Source: Gammaproteobacteria bacterium
Lineage (GTDB): Bacteria; Pseudomonadota; Gammaproteobacteria; Thiohalospirales; Thiohalospiraceae
Direction: 5' to 3'
Assembly: GCA_014762485.1 (NCBI GenBank)
Contig: JABURU010000358.1
Location: 1-14,856 of the forward strand
Length of the DNA: 14,856 nucleotides
A model generated the notes under the pieces. It saw only the letters and a program-made list of their open reading frames with translations. It was not told the DNA's origin and searched no databases. Shown here one piece after another: positions 5,981 through 13,830 of this stretch (positions are counted from its first letter, which is position 1; every line of letters begins with the position of its first letter). The translations under genes were made by a program, and so were the position numbers.

Positions 5981-6907
5981 ATGGAATTACGACAACTACG
6001 CTCATTAATTACCCTGGTTGAAACCAACTTCAGCGTCAGCCAGGCGGCGGCCAAACTGTTCCTGGTTCAATCTGCGGTTTCTCAACATATTACCCGCCTG
6101 GAAGACGAGCTGGGCATCCAGGTAGTGGTGCGGCTAGGCAAACGTATTACCGGTCTTACGCCAGCCGGTGAACAGATCTACCGTTACGCGTTAAACACAC
6201 TGTCTTCCGCACAAAGTATTCTGGATATCTCGGTAGAGCAGCGCGAGCAAAATAGTGGGATTCTGCGCATAGGTGCAACCCATACTCAGGCAAGGTATAT
6301 CCTGCCACCTATCATTAAGGCATTTAACGAGCTGTACCCCCATGTCGAGTTACAGTTGCATCAATCCACACCCATCGAGCTAATGAATATGCTCCTGCGC
6401 GATCAACTGGACATAGCCATCTATACCGAGCATGTAATGAATCACGATGAGTTAATCGTTCACCCTATGTATCAATGGAATAGAAGCCTGATCACTTTGC
6501 CTACACACCCGCTTTGTGAGCAAAAGACGCTGCAGCTAAAAGACCTCTGTGACTACCCGTTAATTACCTATGTACATGGCTTCACCGGACGAGGTCATTT
6601 TGATGAGGTACTCAAGAAGGCAGAACTGTCTGCACAAATCGTATTGAGTGCAGCGGATACCGATGTCATTAAGACGTATGTTGCCGAAGGTATGGGTATA
6701 GGCATTATCGCCAGTGTGGCAAACGATGACATAGAAAGCCTGGGATTATGCTACCACGACTTAAGTAGTCTGTTTCCCTGGGAAACCACCAAGATCGCCT
6801 ATAAGAAAGACAAATTTATTCGCGCCTACCAAACCCACTTTATTGAGCTGTTTCACGCGACGATTAGAGAATCATCCGAACAGATGCATGTACGGGTTTG
6901 CGAATAA
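5981..6907 (+). CDS. CysB-type LysR-family transcriptional regulator
   Basis: This is a 308-residue LysR regulator with an N-terminal winged helix-turn-helix (about 1-60; recognition region SVSQAAAKLFLVQSAVSQH) and a C-terminal ligand domain. The ligand domain is distinctly of the CysB/Cbl type, the regulators of sulfate assimilation and cysteine synthesis. It has THTQARY (100-106), TE at 149-150, WNR (166-168), FTGR (201-204), ADTDVIKTYVAEGMGIG and TTKIAY. Residues T100, T102, Q103, T149, W166 and T202 fall at the same numbers as the anion-contacting residues of CysB as I recall them, so it probably senses sulfate, acetylserine or a similar anion. It is divergent from the cysteine-lacking DsrC-like gene, a likely target. 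The ATG has no strong Shine-Dalgarno sequence. Only 7 bases separate its stop from that of the convergent permease gene. Whether this is the main CysB or a paralogue cannot be told here. Confidence 0.9.
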   Translation: MELRQLRSLITLVETNFSVSQAAAKLFLVQSAVSQHITRLEDELGIQVVVRLGKRITGLTPAGEQIYRYALNTLSSAQSILDISVEQREQNSGILRIGATHTQARYILPPIIKAFNELYPHVELQLHQSTPIELMNMLLRDQLDIAIYTEHVMNHDELIVHPMYQWNRSLITLPTHPLCEQKTLQLKDLCDYPLITYVHGFTGRGHFDEVLKKAELSAQIVLSAADTDVIKTYVAEGMGIGIIASVANDDIESLGLCYHDLSSLFPWETTKIAYKKDKFIRAYQTHFIELFHATIRESSEQMHVRVCE

Positions 6908-6914
6908 GCTCGTA

Positions 6915-8141
6915 TCACACCAGTTGCAACAATAAAAAGCCCAGACTAACGGTGGCCCCCACGATAGGGACCCATCGAGGCACGAAGTTATTTCCACTCA
7001 TGCCCTTGGCCTGTATCTTCCACAACGATACATTAACGATGGCAAACACAATCAGTGTGACGAAGCTGGTGGTCTTGGCCAGGGTAACCAGGGGAAACCA
7101 CAGCGCCAATATCAATATCAGCAGCGTGACGATCATGGTTGAGAATAACGGTGTATGTCGCCTGGGGTGAACCCGGGAAAAGATGGGAGGCAACCAGCCC
7201 TGGTTGGATAGACCATACAACACCCGTGAAGCCATAATGATCTGTATCAGGGCGCCGTTAATCACGGCCACCAGGCTAATCAGGCTGATCACCGTTGGCT
7301 TATTACCGCTAACATGTTGATAAAGGTGAGCCAGAGGAGCCTGGTTGCCCGCCAGCTGCTCCAGAGGAATGGACAAGACACTGACCAGGGCAACCAGCAG
7401 ATATAACGTAGAGGAGACAACCAGTGCCAGGATGATTGCCCTGGGCATGGTGTGAGATGGGTTCTTTACCTCCTCGGCCACATTCACCATATCCTCAAAG
7501 CCAACATAGGCATAAAAGGCCAGAAAGCTGCCCATCATAATCCCCAGCCATACCCCCTCCCCCATCTCTGGCAACAACTTATCCAGGTTCGCGGGCACAC
7601 TGAGCAAGGCATCACTGGATACATTGATAATCAATAACAGCCCAAATACTTCCAGCAGGGTGATGATCGTCGCGAGCCAAACGGACTCGGATATACCCCA
7701 TGCCGCAATCAGCCCCAACCCACCAATCAGCAGGACCAGAACCAGCCAGTCAGGTAGCTCGAAAAAGACCTGTAAATAACCGACAAAGCCATTGGCTAAG
7801 GTTGCAGACGAGACCAGGCCTATCATGATCACCAGGCTGCCCATTAACAACGAGATATGAGGATGATGAAAAGCGGCCTCGACATACACCGCTTCACCGG
7901 CGCTTTTGGGGTAGCGTGCCGACAGCTCGGCGTAGGAGAAGGCGGTAAAGACAGCAAGAAAAGAGGCAATAATGAAGGATAGAGGCGCGTACATCCCGGA
8001 CACCGCCACCACCTCGCCGATTAGTACATAAATGCCGGCACCCAGAATGGTCCCCAGGCCATAAAATGTCAGTAATGGTAGTGAAATATTGCGCTTGAGA
8101 GTCGCAGGAGGGGCACTTTGTTGTACTTTTTTATCTGTCAT
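6915..8141 (-). CDS. APC-superfamily amino-acid permease
   Basis: This is an inner-membrane secondary transporter of the amino acid-polyamine-organocation superfamily, 408 residues with 11-12 predicted membrane helices. TM1 carries the broken-helix substrate motif LGAGIYVLIG (33-42). FSYAELSARYPKSAGEAVYV and the TM6-region YAYVGFEDMVNVAEEVKNP are typical of the family. It is a little shorter than many members, and the C-terminus ends directly after the last helix. The substrate cannot be read from sequence. Position 59 bases downstream of a succinate-semialdehyde-type dehydrogenase on the same strand suggests an amino acid or amine degraded through that enzyme, for example GABA or a polyamine. 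The ATG lacks a clear Shine-Dalgarno sequence. Confidence 0.9.
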   Translation of the reverse strand: MTDKKVQQSAPPATLKRNISLPLLTFYGLGTILGAGIYVLIGEVVAVSGMYAPLSFIIASFLAVFTAFSYAELSARYPKSAGEAVYVEAAFHHPHISLLMGSLVIMIGLVSSATLANGFVGYLQVFFELPDWLVLVLLIGGLGLIAAWGISESVWLATIITLLEVFGLLLIINVSSDALLSVPANLDKLLPEMGEGVWLGIMMGSFLAFYAYVGFEDMVNVAEEVKNPSHTMPRAIILALVVSSTLYLLVALVSVLSIPLEQLAGNQAPLAHLYQHVSGNKPTVISLISLVAVINGALIQIIMASRVLYGLSNQGWLPPIFSRVHPRRHTPLFSTMIVTLLILILALWFPLVTLAKTTSFVTLIVFAIVNVSLWKIQAKGMSGNNFVPRWVPIVGATVSLGFLLLQLV

Positions 8142-8153
8142 ACAGACATGGTA

Positions 8154-8169
8154 GCGGGCTTATGCCCGC
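8154..8169. repeat. Short GC-only hairpin between dehydrogenase and permease genes
   Basis: GCGGGC (8154-8159) and GCCCGC (8164-8169) form a 6-bp stem with a TTAT loop in the 59-base gap between the two minus-strand genes. No T tract follows on either strand, so it does not look like an intrinsic terminator. It may affect mRNA stability or attenuate permease expression. Confidence 0.45.
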
Positions 8170-8200
8170 CAGACCAATGTCATTTCATCAACAATACCAG

Positions 8201-9571
8201 TTAAATATCTTCTACCCAGATCGTTTTGGCATTAATAAACTCATGAATACCAAGATGGGCCAGCTCACGCCCATACCCCGAGGCCTTGATCCCGCCAATG
8301 CCAAGACGCGGATCACTTTTCACGAAGTTATTAATAAAACTCATGCCGGTCTTTAACTGACGCGCGATCGCTTCGCCCCGTACCGTATCCCTGGTCCAGA
8401 TACTGCTGCCCAAACCAAAGCGTGAGTCATTCGCCACCGCGATCGCCTCGGCTTCATCCTTGACTCGAATGATCAGTGCCACCGGGCCAAAAAACTCCTC
8501 ATCCCAGGCGCGCATGCCGGGCTTAACCTTATCCAGTATCGTCGGCTGATAATATGCCCCTGGCATATCAAATGGCTCGCCACCGATTATCGCCACCGCA
8601 CCGGCCTTAATGCTGTCGGTGACCTGCTCATGCAACTCATCACGTAGATCTTCTCGCGACATGGGGGCCAATGTGCACGCCTCATCCATCGGATCACCAG
8701 GCTGCAGGGTTTCCACCGCCTGCTTGAAGCGACTGACAAACTCGTCGGCGATGGCATCCACCACAATAAATCGTTTGGCGGCGATACATACCTGGCCACA
8801 GTTCTGATAGCGAGCGATCACCGCCTGCTGCACCGTATGCTCCATATCGCAATCATCCAGCACGATAAAGGCATCCGAGCCACCCAGCTCGAGGACACTC
8901 TTTTTGATCACCCCGGCTGCCGCCTGGGCGACTGCGCGACCAGCCGGCTCACTTCCGGTCAGGGTCACGCCACAGATGCGATCATCCTCGATGACCGATT
9001 TCACCTGGGAGGCGCCGATCATTAAGGTTCGAAACACACCTTCAGGCAGGCCCGCCTTACGGAAGATCTCCTCAACCGCCAGTGCCGCCTGCGGAACATT
9101 GGAAGCATGCTTCAATACCACCGCATTGCCACCCGCCAGCGCCCCGACAGCAAATCGCATCACCTGCCAGAAAGGAAAGTTCCAGGGCATCACCGCCAGT
9201 ACGGTACCCAGCGGCAGATAGGCGATAAGACTACGACTGGCATCGGTTTCGACGATCTTGTCTGCCAGGTATTCGGCGGCATGATCAGCGTAGTAATCAC
9301 ATACCTGGGCACACTTTTCGATCTCCGCCCGTCCTTCACGCAATAACTTGCCCATCTCCAGGGTCATAATGGCCGCATATTCTTCCACGTTACCGCGTAA
9401 CAGCTGTGCCGTATTACGTAACAACTCACACCGTTTCTCTACGGGAGTCTCTGCCCAGGCCGCTGATGCAGTATCTACCTCGCTCAATACCCTGTCTAAC
9501 TCGGATTCTGTCCAGGTGGGAAATTCCTTCACCAATTCTCCGTTGGCAGGATTGATCGTCTGAAACGGCAT
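8201..9571 (-). CDS. NAD(P)-dependent succinate-semialdehyde dehydrogenase (Sad/YneI-like)
   Basis: This is a cytoplasmic aldehyde dehydrogenase, 456 residues, a normal length for the Sad (YneI) branch, which oxidises succinate semialdehyde to succinate. Key residues are in place: N131 in MPWNFPFWQVMR, the cofactor glycine motif GSEPAG (206-211), general base E228 in LELGGSD, and catalytic C262 in QNCGQVCIAAKRF. EEFFGPVA and the C-terminal GRELAHLGIHEF stretch also match the Sad branch closely, although other short aldehydes cannot be excluded. A strong AGGGGG ribosome-binding site lies 5 bases before the ATG. It is the first gene of a probable operon with the permease downstream. No aminotransferase that would make succinate semialdehyde from GABA is nearby. 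The promoter should lie in the 177-base gap upstream, where GTTAACTAT repeats occur. Confidence 0.9.
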   Translation of the reverse strand: MPFQTINPANGELVKEFPTWTESELDRVLSEVDTASAAWAETPVEKRCELLRNTAQLLRGNVEEYAAIMTLEMGKLLREGRAEIEKCAQVCDYYADHAAEYLADKIVETDASRSLIAYLPLGTVLAVMPWNFPFWQVMRFAVGALAGGNAVVLKHASNVPQAALAVEEIFRKAGLPEGVFRTLMIGASQVKSVIEDDRICGVTLTGSEPAGRAVAQAAAGVIKKSVLELGGSDAFIVLDDCDMEHTVQQAVIARYQNCGQVCIAAKRFIVVDAIADEFVSRFKQAVETLQPGDPMDEACTLAPMSREDLRDELHEQVTDSIKAGAVAIIGGEPFDMPGAYYQPTILDKVKPGMRAWDEEFFGPVALIIRVKDEAEAIAVANDSRFGLGSSIWTRDTVRGEAIARQLKTGMSFINNFVKSDPRLGIGGIKASGYGRELAHLGIHEFINAKTIWVEDI

Positions 9572-9607
9572 AGTGCCCCCTTATTGTTGTTTCGATGCTC
9601 GAGACTA

Positions 9608-9666
9608 AGTATAGATGGTGTTAACTATATAAAAGTATCTATATTTTCGCTGAAAAAGTTAACTAT
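9608..9666. promoter_or_regulatory. Repeated GTTAACTAT elements upstream of the dehydrogenase gene
   Basis: Two identical copies of GTTAACTAT (9620-9628 and 9658-9666) lie 38 bases apart, start to start. Between and around them are the inverted pair TATAGAT (9610-9616) and ATCTATA (9637-9643). On the minus strand TATACT (9613-9608) is a possible -10 for the dehydrogenase operon, without a good -35, which would fit an activated promoter. The repeats are seen directly; an operator role is inferred. Confidence 0.4.
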
Positions 9667-9670
9667 CTGC

Positions 9671-9699
9671 TTGACTGTCATGCCGTGGTCTAAAACAAT
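9671..9699 (+). promoter_or_regulatory. Candidate promoter for the NDUFA9-like/cca genes
   Basis: TTGACT (9671-9676) and AACAAT (9694-9699) are 17 bases apart, a fair -35 and a weak -10. The ATG at 9749 lies about 50 bases downstream. A second consensus -35 (TTGACA, 9712-9717) has no matching -10 at a proper distance. Confidence 0.3.
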
Positions 9700-9748
9700 G
9701 AGGTGGGATAATTGACAAAAAACAATAATAGTCGCTGGGAGTTTGCTA

Positions 9749-10705
9749 ATGGTGCCGAAGAAGATCTGTATACTGGGTGGAACCGGCTTTGTCGGACACA
9801 GACTGGTTTATCGCCTGGTCAAGGAAGGCTACCAGATCAAGATCATCACTCGCCGCCCCGAGCGCCACCGTGACCTATTGGTATTACCCACTGTCGAGCT
9901 GGAAAGCACGAACATCTTCGACATTGATCAATTATCCAGCAGCTTGGCAGGGTATGACACCGTCATCAACCTGATTGGCATCCTTAATGCCGCCGATAAC
10001 AGCGGCAACGAGTTCCGCAAGATCCATGTCGAGTTAACTCACACCATTGTTCAGGCCTGTCGACGAAGAGGCATTAAGCGTCTACTGCATATGAGCGCAC
10101 TAAATGCCGATGCCTCGCGCGGCACCAGCTATTACCTGCGCACCAAGGGAGATGCCGAGAGCTTTTTACTGGCATCCAAGGACATGGATATCACCATATT
10201 CAGACCGTCAGTGATTTTTGGTGAAGAGGATAGCTTCCTCAATCGCTTTGCCTCGCTATTAGCAAAAACACCGATCCTGCCACTGGCCTGCCCCACTGCA
10301 CGGATGGCACCTATCTATATAGGTGATGTCGTCTCGGCGTTTAGCCATGCATTAACAGACCGCCATACTATCGGTCAGCGCTATGATCTATGTGGCCCTC
10401 GCAGCTATAGCCTGAAGGAGCTGGTGGAATATGTTGCAAAGCTCAGCGGCCGTCGCCGTATGATCTGGGGACTGGGCGATACGATGTCCAAGGTCCAGGC
10501 CTTCATCCTCGACTTTATGCCAGGCAAGCCATTCTCGCTTGATAACTACAACAGCCTGCAGCTGGACAGCGTATGTGAGCAACCATTTCCCGCTATCTTT
10601 AATATCAAGCCAACACCACTGGAATCCATTGCCCCAATCTATTTACAGAATAAATATGCCCACCTGCGCTATGATCACTTCCGGGGCAGTGCCCGACGTC
10701 ATTAA
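9749..10705 (+). CDS. NAD(P)-binding protein of the complex I NDUFA9-like (atypical SDR) family
   Basis: This is a 318-residue extended/atypical short-chain dehydrogenase-like protein. The N-terminal nucleotide-binding motif GGTGFVG is at 10-16, with basic residues after the second strand (ITRRPERH, 33-40) that suggest NADP preference. An SDR-like S116 and Y129-x-x-x-K133 (YLRTK) are present, followed by FRPSVIFGEEDSFLNRF and RMAPIYIGDVVSA, which are characteristic of the NDUFA9 group. In mitochondria NDUFA9 is an accessory complex I subunit; bacterial relatives are mostly uncharacterised and may act on quinones or sterol/sugar-like substrates. The ATG at 9749 has GGGAG 7 bases upstream. A TTG at 9743 is too close to that site to be used. 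It lies 20 bases before cca on the same strand, so they are probably co-transcribed. Confidence 0.85.
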   Translation: MVPKKICILGGTGFVGHRLVYRLVKEGYQIKIITRRPERHRDLLVLPTVELESTNIFDIDQLSSSLAGYDTVINLIGILNAADNSGNEFRKIHVELTHTIVQACRRRGIKRLLHMSALNADASRGTSYYLRTKGDAESFLLASKDMDITIFRPSVIFGEEDSFLNRFASLLAKTPILPLACPTARMAPIYIGDVVSAFSHALTDRHTIGQRYDLCGPRSYSLKELVEYVAKLSGRRRMIWGLGDTMSKVQAFILDFMPGKPFSLDNYNSLQLDSVCEQPFPAIFNIKPTPLESIAPIYLQNKYAHLRYDHFRGSARRH

Positions 10706-10725
10706 AACCAAATAGCGAAACCTTT

Positions 10726-11943
10726 ATGCAGATATATAAAGTAGGCGGTGCCGTTCGAGATCGCCTGTTAGGGCTAAGTGTAAAAGACATCGACTGGGTA
10801 GTAGTGGGTGCGACACCCGCCGAGATGGAACAACGAGGCTTTCGTGCCGTGGGCAAGGACTTCCCGGTCTTTCTGCATCCGCAAAGCAATGAAGAGTATG
10901 CCCTTGCCCGCACCGAGCGCAAGACGGCTCCCGGCTACACCGGTTTTCAATTTCATACCTCAACCGAGGTTACGCTGGAAGAGGATCTGATCCGTCGTGA
11001 CCTGACCATAAACGCCATTGCCGAGGATGATAACGGACAACTAATCGATCCCTATCATGGCCAACAAGATATCCAGCAACGCATCTTACGCCACGTCTCC
11101 CCAGCCTTTGTCGAAGATCCGGTGCGCATCCTGCGCGTGGCCCGTTTCGCCGCCCGCTTTCACTCACTCGGTTTTACCATTGCCGAGGAGACCATTTCGC
11201 TGATGCGGGAAATGGTTGAGAACGGGGAGACCGATGCCCTGGTGGCCGAGCGTGTCTGGCAAGAGACCCAACGTGCATTGAGCGAACCCTCACCTCACAT
11301 CTATTTTCAAAGCCTGCGAGAGTGCGGTGCCCTGGCGGTGATCTTCCGGGAGATTGATAACCTCTATGGCGTGCCGCAGCCAGAGGAGCATCACCCAGAG
11401 ATCGATACCGGTATCCACACGATGATGGTATTGCAACAGGCTGCGCGCTTAAGTGATGCCCCGGCGGTACGCTTTGCCGCCCTGGTACATGATCTGGGCA
11501 AAGGCACCACACCGAAAGAGGAGTGGCCTCGGCACATTGCTCATGAAGCCAGAGGGGTGCCACTGGTAAAGGCATTATGCCAGCGCCTGAAGGTGCCAAA
11601 TGATTATAAAGAACTGGCGCTGATCGTTACCGAGTTCCATCTACACTATCACCGTGCGGCTGAACTCAAGGCCAGTACGATGGTAGATACCCTGCAAAAG
11701 CTCGATCCCTATCGCAAGCCTGAGCGCTATGAACATTTTATCTTAGCCTGCGAAGCCGACTCTCGTGGTCGACCCGGCTTTGAAGACAAGGATTATGATC
11801 AGCCTCGGATCATGCGCGAAGCCGCCGACCTGTGCCGCCAGGTCAATGCAAGATCAATGGTTGAGCAGGGACTACGCGGACCTGCCATCGCCAAGGCGAT
11901 ACGTGAAGAACGAATAAAAATAGTCCACCAGATGACTCGATAA
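10726..11943 (+). CDS. cca: Multifunctional CCA-adding tRNA nucleotidyltransferase
   Basis: This cytoplasmic enzyme adds or repairs the 3' CCA end of tRNAs using CTP and ATP. It has 405 residues, close to the length of the E. coli protein. The N-terminal polymerase domain shows VGGAVRDRLLG (6-16), the metal-binding D21-x-D23 in KDIDW, and RRDLTINA (90-97), followed by EDPVRILRVARFAARF. The C-terminal HD phosphohydrolase domain is present, with H231 and the H255-D256 pair in LVHDLGKG. It should therefore also have the 2',3'-cyclic phosphodiesterase/phosphatase activities of the gammaproteobacterial class. The ATG has only a weak ribosome-binding site and may depend on translation of the gene 20 bases upstream. 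Confidence 0.97.
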   Translation: MQIYKVGGAVRDRLLGLSVKDIDWVVVGATPAEMEQRGFRAVGKDFPVFLHPQSNEEYALARTERKTAPGYTGFQFHTSTEVTLEEDLIRRDLTINAIAEDDNGQLIDPYHGQQDIQQRILRHVSPAFVEDPVRILRVARFAARFHSLGFTIAEETISLMREMVENGETDALVAERVWQETQRALSEPSPHIYFQSLRECGALAVIFREIDNLYGVPQPEEHHPEIDTGIHTMMVLQQAARLSDAPAVRFAALVHDLGKGTTPKEEWPRHIAHEARGVPLVKALCQRLKVPNDYKELALIVTEFHLHYHRAAELKASTMVDTLQKLDPYRKPERYEHFILACEADSRGRPGFEDKDYDQPRIMREAADLCRQVNARSMVEQGLRGPAIAKAIREERIKIVHQMTR

Positions 11944-12022
11944 TTTACGCTGTCCGTCGTACTATCAAGTAACACTAGAGCCAGACCACTGGCCTCACCC
12001 ATATTTAGGAGGAATGTGATCC

Positions 12023-12601
12023 ATGCTGTACGAGGACACCCTGTTTTCGCGCTTTTTAAATACCCTGCTGGGAACCATTATCTTTGTGCTTATCGTTGCC
12101 GGTGGCACCTATTACCTGCAAAATTCACTGATCCTGGTGAAACAATATGATGCCTATACCCACTGGGCCGTGGTACTGCTAGCCCTGCCCATTCTAGCCG
12201 GCATTATTAGTCGTTTTGCCAACATTACTTCACCACTGTTCAGCTCACTATTTGGTGCGTTTGCTGCAGCCGCTTTGCTTTATCCGCAATACCAGACATG
12301 GTGGGCCGTACCGCCAACCATGCTCGATATGGGCATCTATGTCATCATTGTTCTGGGCATCGGTTTCATGGCCACTCAGCCACTAAAGACCACCTTTATG
12401 ATGGCCTTCCGTATGGGACGCTTTTCGATGCCGAGCTTCTCTACTCCCGGTAAAAAACCGGCACGCCGTGCAGACATGACAAAAACCCAACGTCTACAGG
12501 CAACTGGCAAGGGCAATACCGTCGCCATGATGGAGTTAATGGTTGGTCTTTCTTCACTCGCCCTGAGTATCTTTAGTATCTTCTTTCTGGGTAAAGGTTA
12601 A
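12023..12601 (+). CDS. Uncharacterised inner-membrane protein, about five TM segments
   Basis: I do not recognise a family. The 192-residue product has hydrophobic segments at about 14-32, 48-66, 69-88, 101-118 and 170-189. Between the fourth and fifth lies a basic stretch (about 128-163, with GKKPARRADMTKTQR) that is probably cytoplasmic. No catalytic motif or signal peptide is visible. The ATG is preceded by a full AGGAGG (12007-12012) with a slightly long 10-base spacing. The gene lies 79 bases after cca on the same strand and ends at a strong terminator, so it may be the last gene of the NDUFA9-like/cca transcript or have its own promoter; I found no clear promoter in the gap. A small GCCAG/CTGGC hairpin (11980-11993) lies there. 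Confidence 0.75.
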   Translation: MLYEDTLFSRFLNTLLGTIIFVLIVAGGTYYLQNSLILVKQYDAYTHWAVVLLALPILAGIISRFANITSPLFSSLFGAFAAAALLYPQYQTWWAVPPTMLDMGIYVIIVLGIGFMATQPLKTTFMMAFRMGRFSMPSFSTPGKKPARRADMTKTQRLQATGKGNTVAMMELMVGLSSLALSIFSIFFLGKG

Positions 12602-12622
12602 AGCGATATTTAATAAAAATAA

Positions 12623-12651
12623 AGAAGGAGCCAAGGCTCCTTTTTTATTTT
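12623..12651. terminator. Bidirectional terminator between convergent genes
   Basis: AAGGAGC (12625-12631) pairs with GCTCCTT (12636-12642) around a CAAG loop. On the plus strand a TTTTTTATTTT tract (12641-12651) follows; on the minus strand a T-rich tract (TTCTTTATTTTTA) follows. It closes the plus-strand membrane-protein gene and, because the VanZ-like gene stops at 12645, the minus-strand operon as well. The plus-strand T tract overlaps the last codons of the VanZ-like gene. Confidence 0.85.
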
Positions 12652-13046
12652 GTGTTTTCTTTACCAATTGAAACTAAATGTTCTATAAAGAAAAGATACT
12701 GTAGCTTATGTGATTTCAATAATAGCCAACCAATAAGCACCCCTGTGCTGTTGGCCACCATGTCATAGTAGTCAAAATATCGATACCCACTTAGTCCCTG
12801 CATTATCTCGATGGCCACACCCATAGATGCCCAACCAATGATCCACTTCACACTTAGCTTACCCAGTTGACCAAACCAGCTCATTAACAAGGCATAGGCA
12901 AAGGCATGTTCAACCTTATCCGATAAGCCTGGCACAGCAGGTGGTGCAGGCATTAACGACAACACAATAATAACTGCCACGAACAACCAGCCCAACCACC
13001 ACCAGAGGGAATAATATTTTAACGGTAAGTCACTAGAGGAAGACAT
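12645..13046 (-). CDS. VanZ-like family membrane protein
   Basis: This is a 133-residue inner-membrane protein with four hydrophobic segments (about 9-29, 44-61, 66-84 and 98-110). It carries the VanZ-like pattern: SDKVEHAFAYALL, then EIMQGLSGYRYFDYYDMVANSTGVLIGW with its spaced acidic residues, Gln, Arg and Asn. VanZ itself raises resistance to teicoplanin, but most chromosomal relatives are uncharacterised. Placement after uppP hints at a role in envelope lipid or peptidoglycan metabolism. The ATG at 13046 lies inside the end of uppP (14-base overlap), implying translational coupling. An in-frame TTG at 13085 would add 13 residues with no better ribosome-binding site. The last gene of its operon. 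Confidence 0.82.
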   Translation of the reverse strand: MSSSSDLPLKYYSLWWWLGWLFVAVIIVLSLMPAPPAVPGLSDKVEHAFAYALLMSWFGQLGKLSVKWIIGWASMGVAIEIMQGLSGYRYFDYYDMVANSTGVLIGWLLLKSHKLQYLFFIEHLVSIGKENTK

Positions 13047-13830
13047 AAAGCAGGACCATGCCCAATAACAGGCGGTAGATAACAAACGGCAACATGCCTA
13101 TGCGATCCAGCATCTTTAAAAATAGATGTATGCATAGATAGGCACTAAAGGCAGATACAACGGTTCCCCATATAATGCTCGACCAATCGACCGGCAGGGC
13201 ACTTTCTATTAGCTCCTTAAGATGCAGTAAGCCTGCAGCGGTAATAATTGGTATCGATAACAAAAAGGAAAAACGTGCAGCCGCGGCGCGTGATAAGCCT
13301 AACAATAAACCGGCGGTAATGGTGGCTCCTGAGCGTGAAGTACCCGGGATCAATGCCATCGCCTGCGCCAGACCGATAAACAGGATATCTTTCCAGTCCA
13401 GTTTATGTTCGGTGCGCTCACGCTTGCCGATCACATCGGCATACCAAAGTAACAAACCAAACAGAATCGTGGTTGCGGCGATCACCACAGGGGAGCGCAG
13501 TTGATCTTCAATCACATCCTTAAACAGAATGCCTGCCAGACCTGCCGGTATTGTCGCGAAGATCACGGCCCAGGCCAGTCGACTTTCACCAACCGCCTTT
13601 CTCTCTACCACCGATATTGTCCAGTCATGCGTCATCGCCATAAGCTCTTTACGAAAATACCACACCACGGCACTCAAGGTGCCCACATGCACGGCGACAT
13701 CAAAGGCCAATCCCTGATCCGGCCACTCGACCAACTGTGGAACCAGGATCAAGTGCGCCGAACTGGATATTGGCAAAAACTCGGTTAACCCCTGTACCAG
13801 GGCCAGTACCATCACCTGTAAGGATTCCAC
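13033..13830 (-). CDS. uppP: Undecaprenyl-diphosphatase UppP (BacA)
   Basis: This integral membrane enzyme removes a phosphate from undecaprenyl diphosphate, recycling the lipid carrier for peptidoglycan and other envelope polymers; excess gives bacitracin resistance. It has 265 residues with multiple hydrophobic helices. The (E/Q)xxxE motif is QGLTE (Q13 and E17), followed by FLPISSSAHLIL with H26. The second signature PGTSRSG (162-168) carries the catalytic-site arginine R167. It starts with GTG at 13830, sharing one base with the upstream TAG stop (TAGTG), and a GGTAGG ribosome-binding stretch lies in the end of the methyltransferase gene. The VanZ-like gene overlaps its 3' end. This tight packing indicates one operon. 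Confidence 0.97.
   Translation of the reverse strand: MESLQVMVLALVQGLTEFLPISSSAHLILVPQLVEWPDQGLAFDVAVHVGTLSAVVWYFRKELMAMTHDWTISVVERKAVGESRLAWAVIFATIPAGLAGILFKDVIEDQLRSPVVIAATTILFGLLLWYADVIGKRERTEHKLDWKDILFIGLAQAMALIPGTSRSGATITAGLLLGLSRAAAARFSFLLSIPIITAAGLLHLKELIESALPVDWSSIIWGTVVSAFSAYLCIHLFLKMLDRIGMLPFVIYRLLLGMVLLYVFL

Noticed and set aside
8154..8169. GC hairpin as an intrinsic terminator
   Set aside because: No T tract follows the stem on either strand, so it was listed only as a hairpin.
11174..11599. Minus-strand 141-codon open frame
   Set aside because: Antisense to cca, which has complete domain motifs; the composition is typical of a shadow frame.
12014..12019. ATG-TGA start-stop directly after AGGAGG, a possible minimal upstream frame
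   Set aside because: It is only one base from the Shine-Dalgarno sequence, too close for initiation; the ATG at 12023 explains the site.
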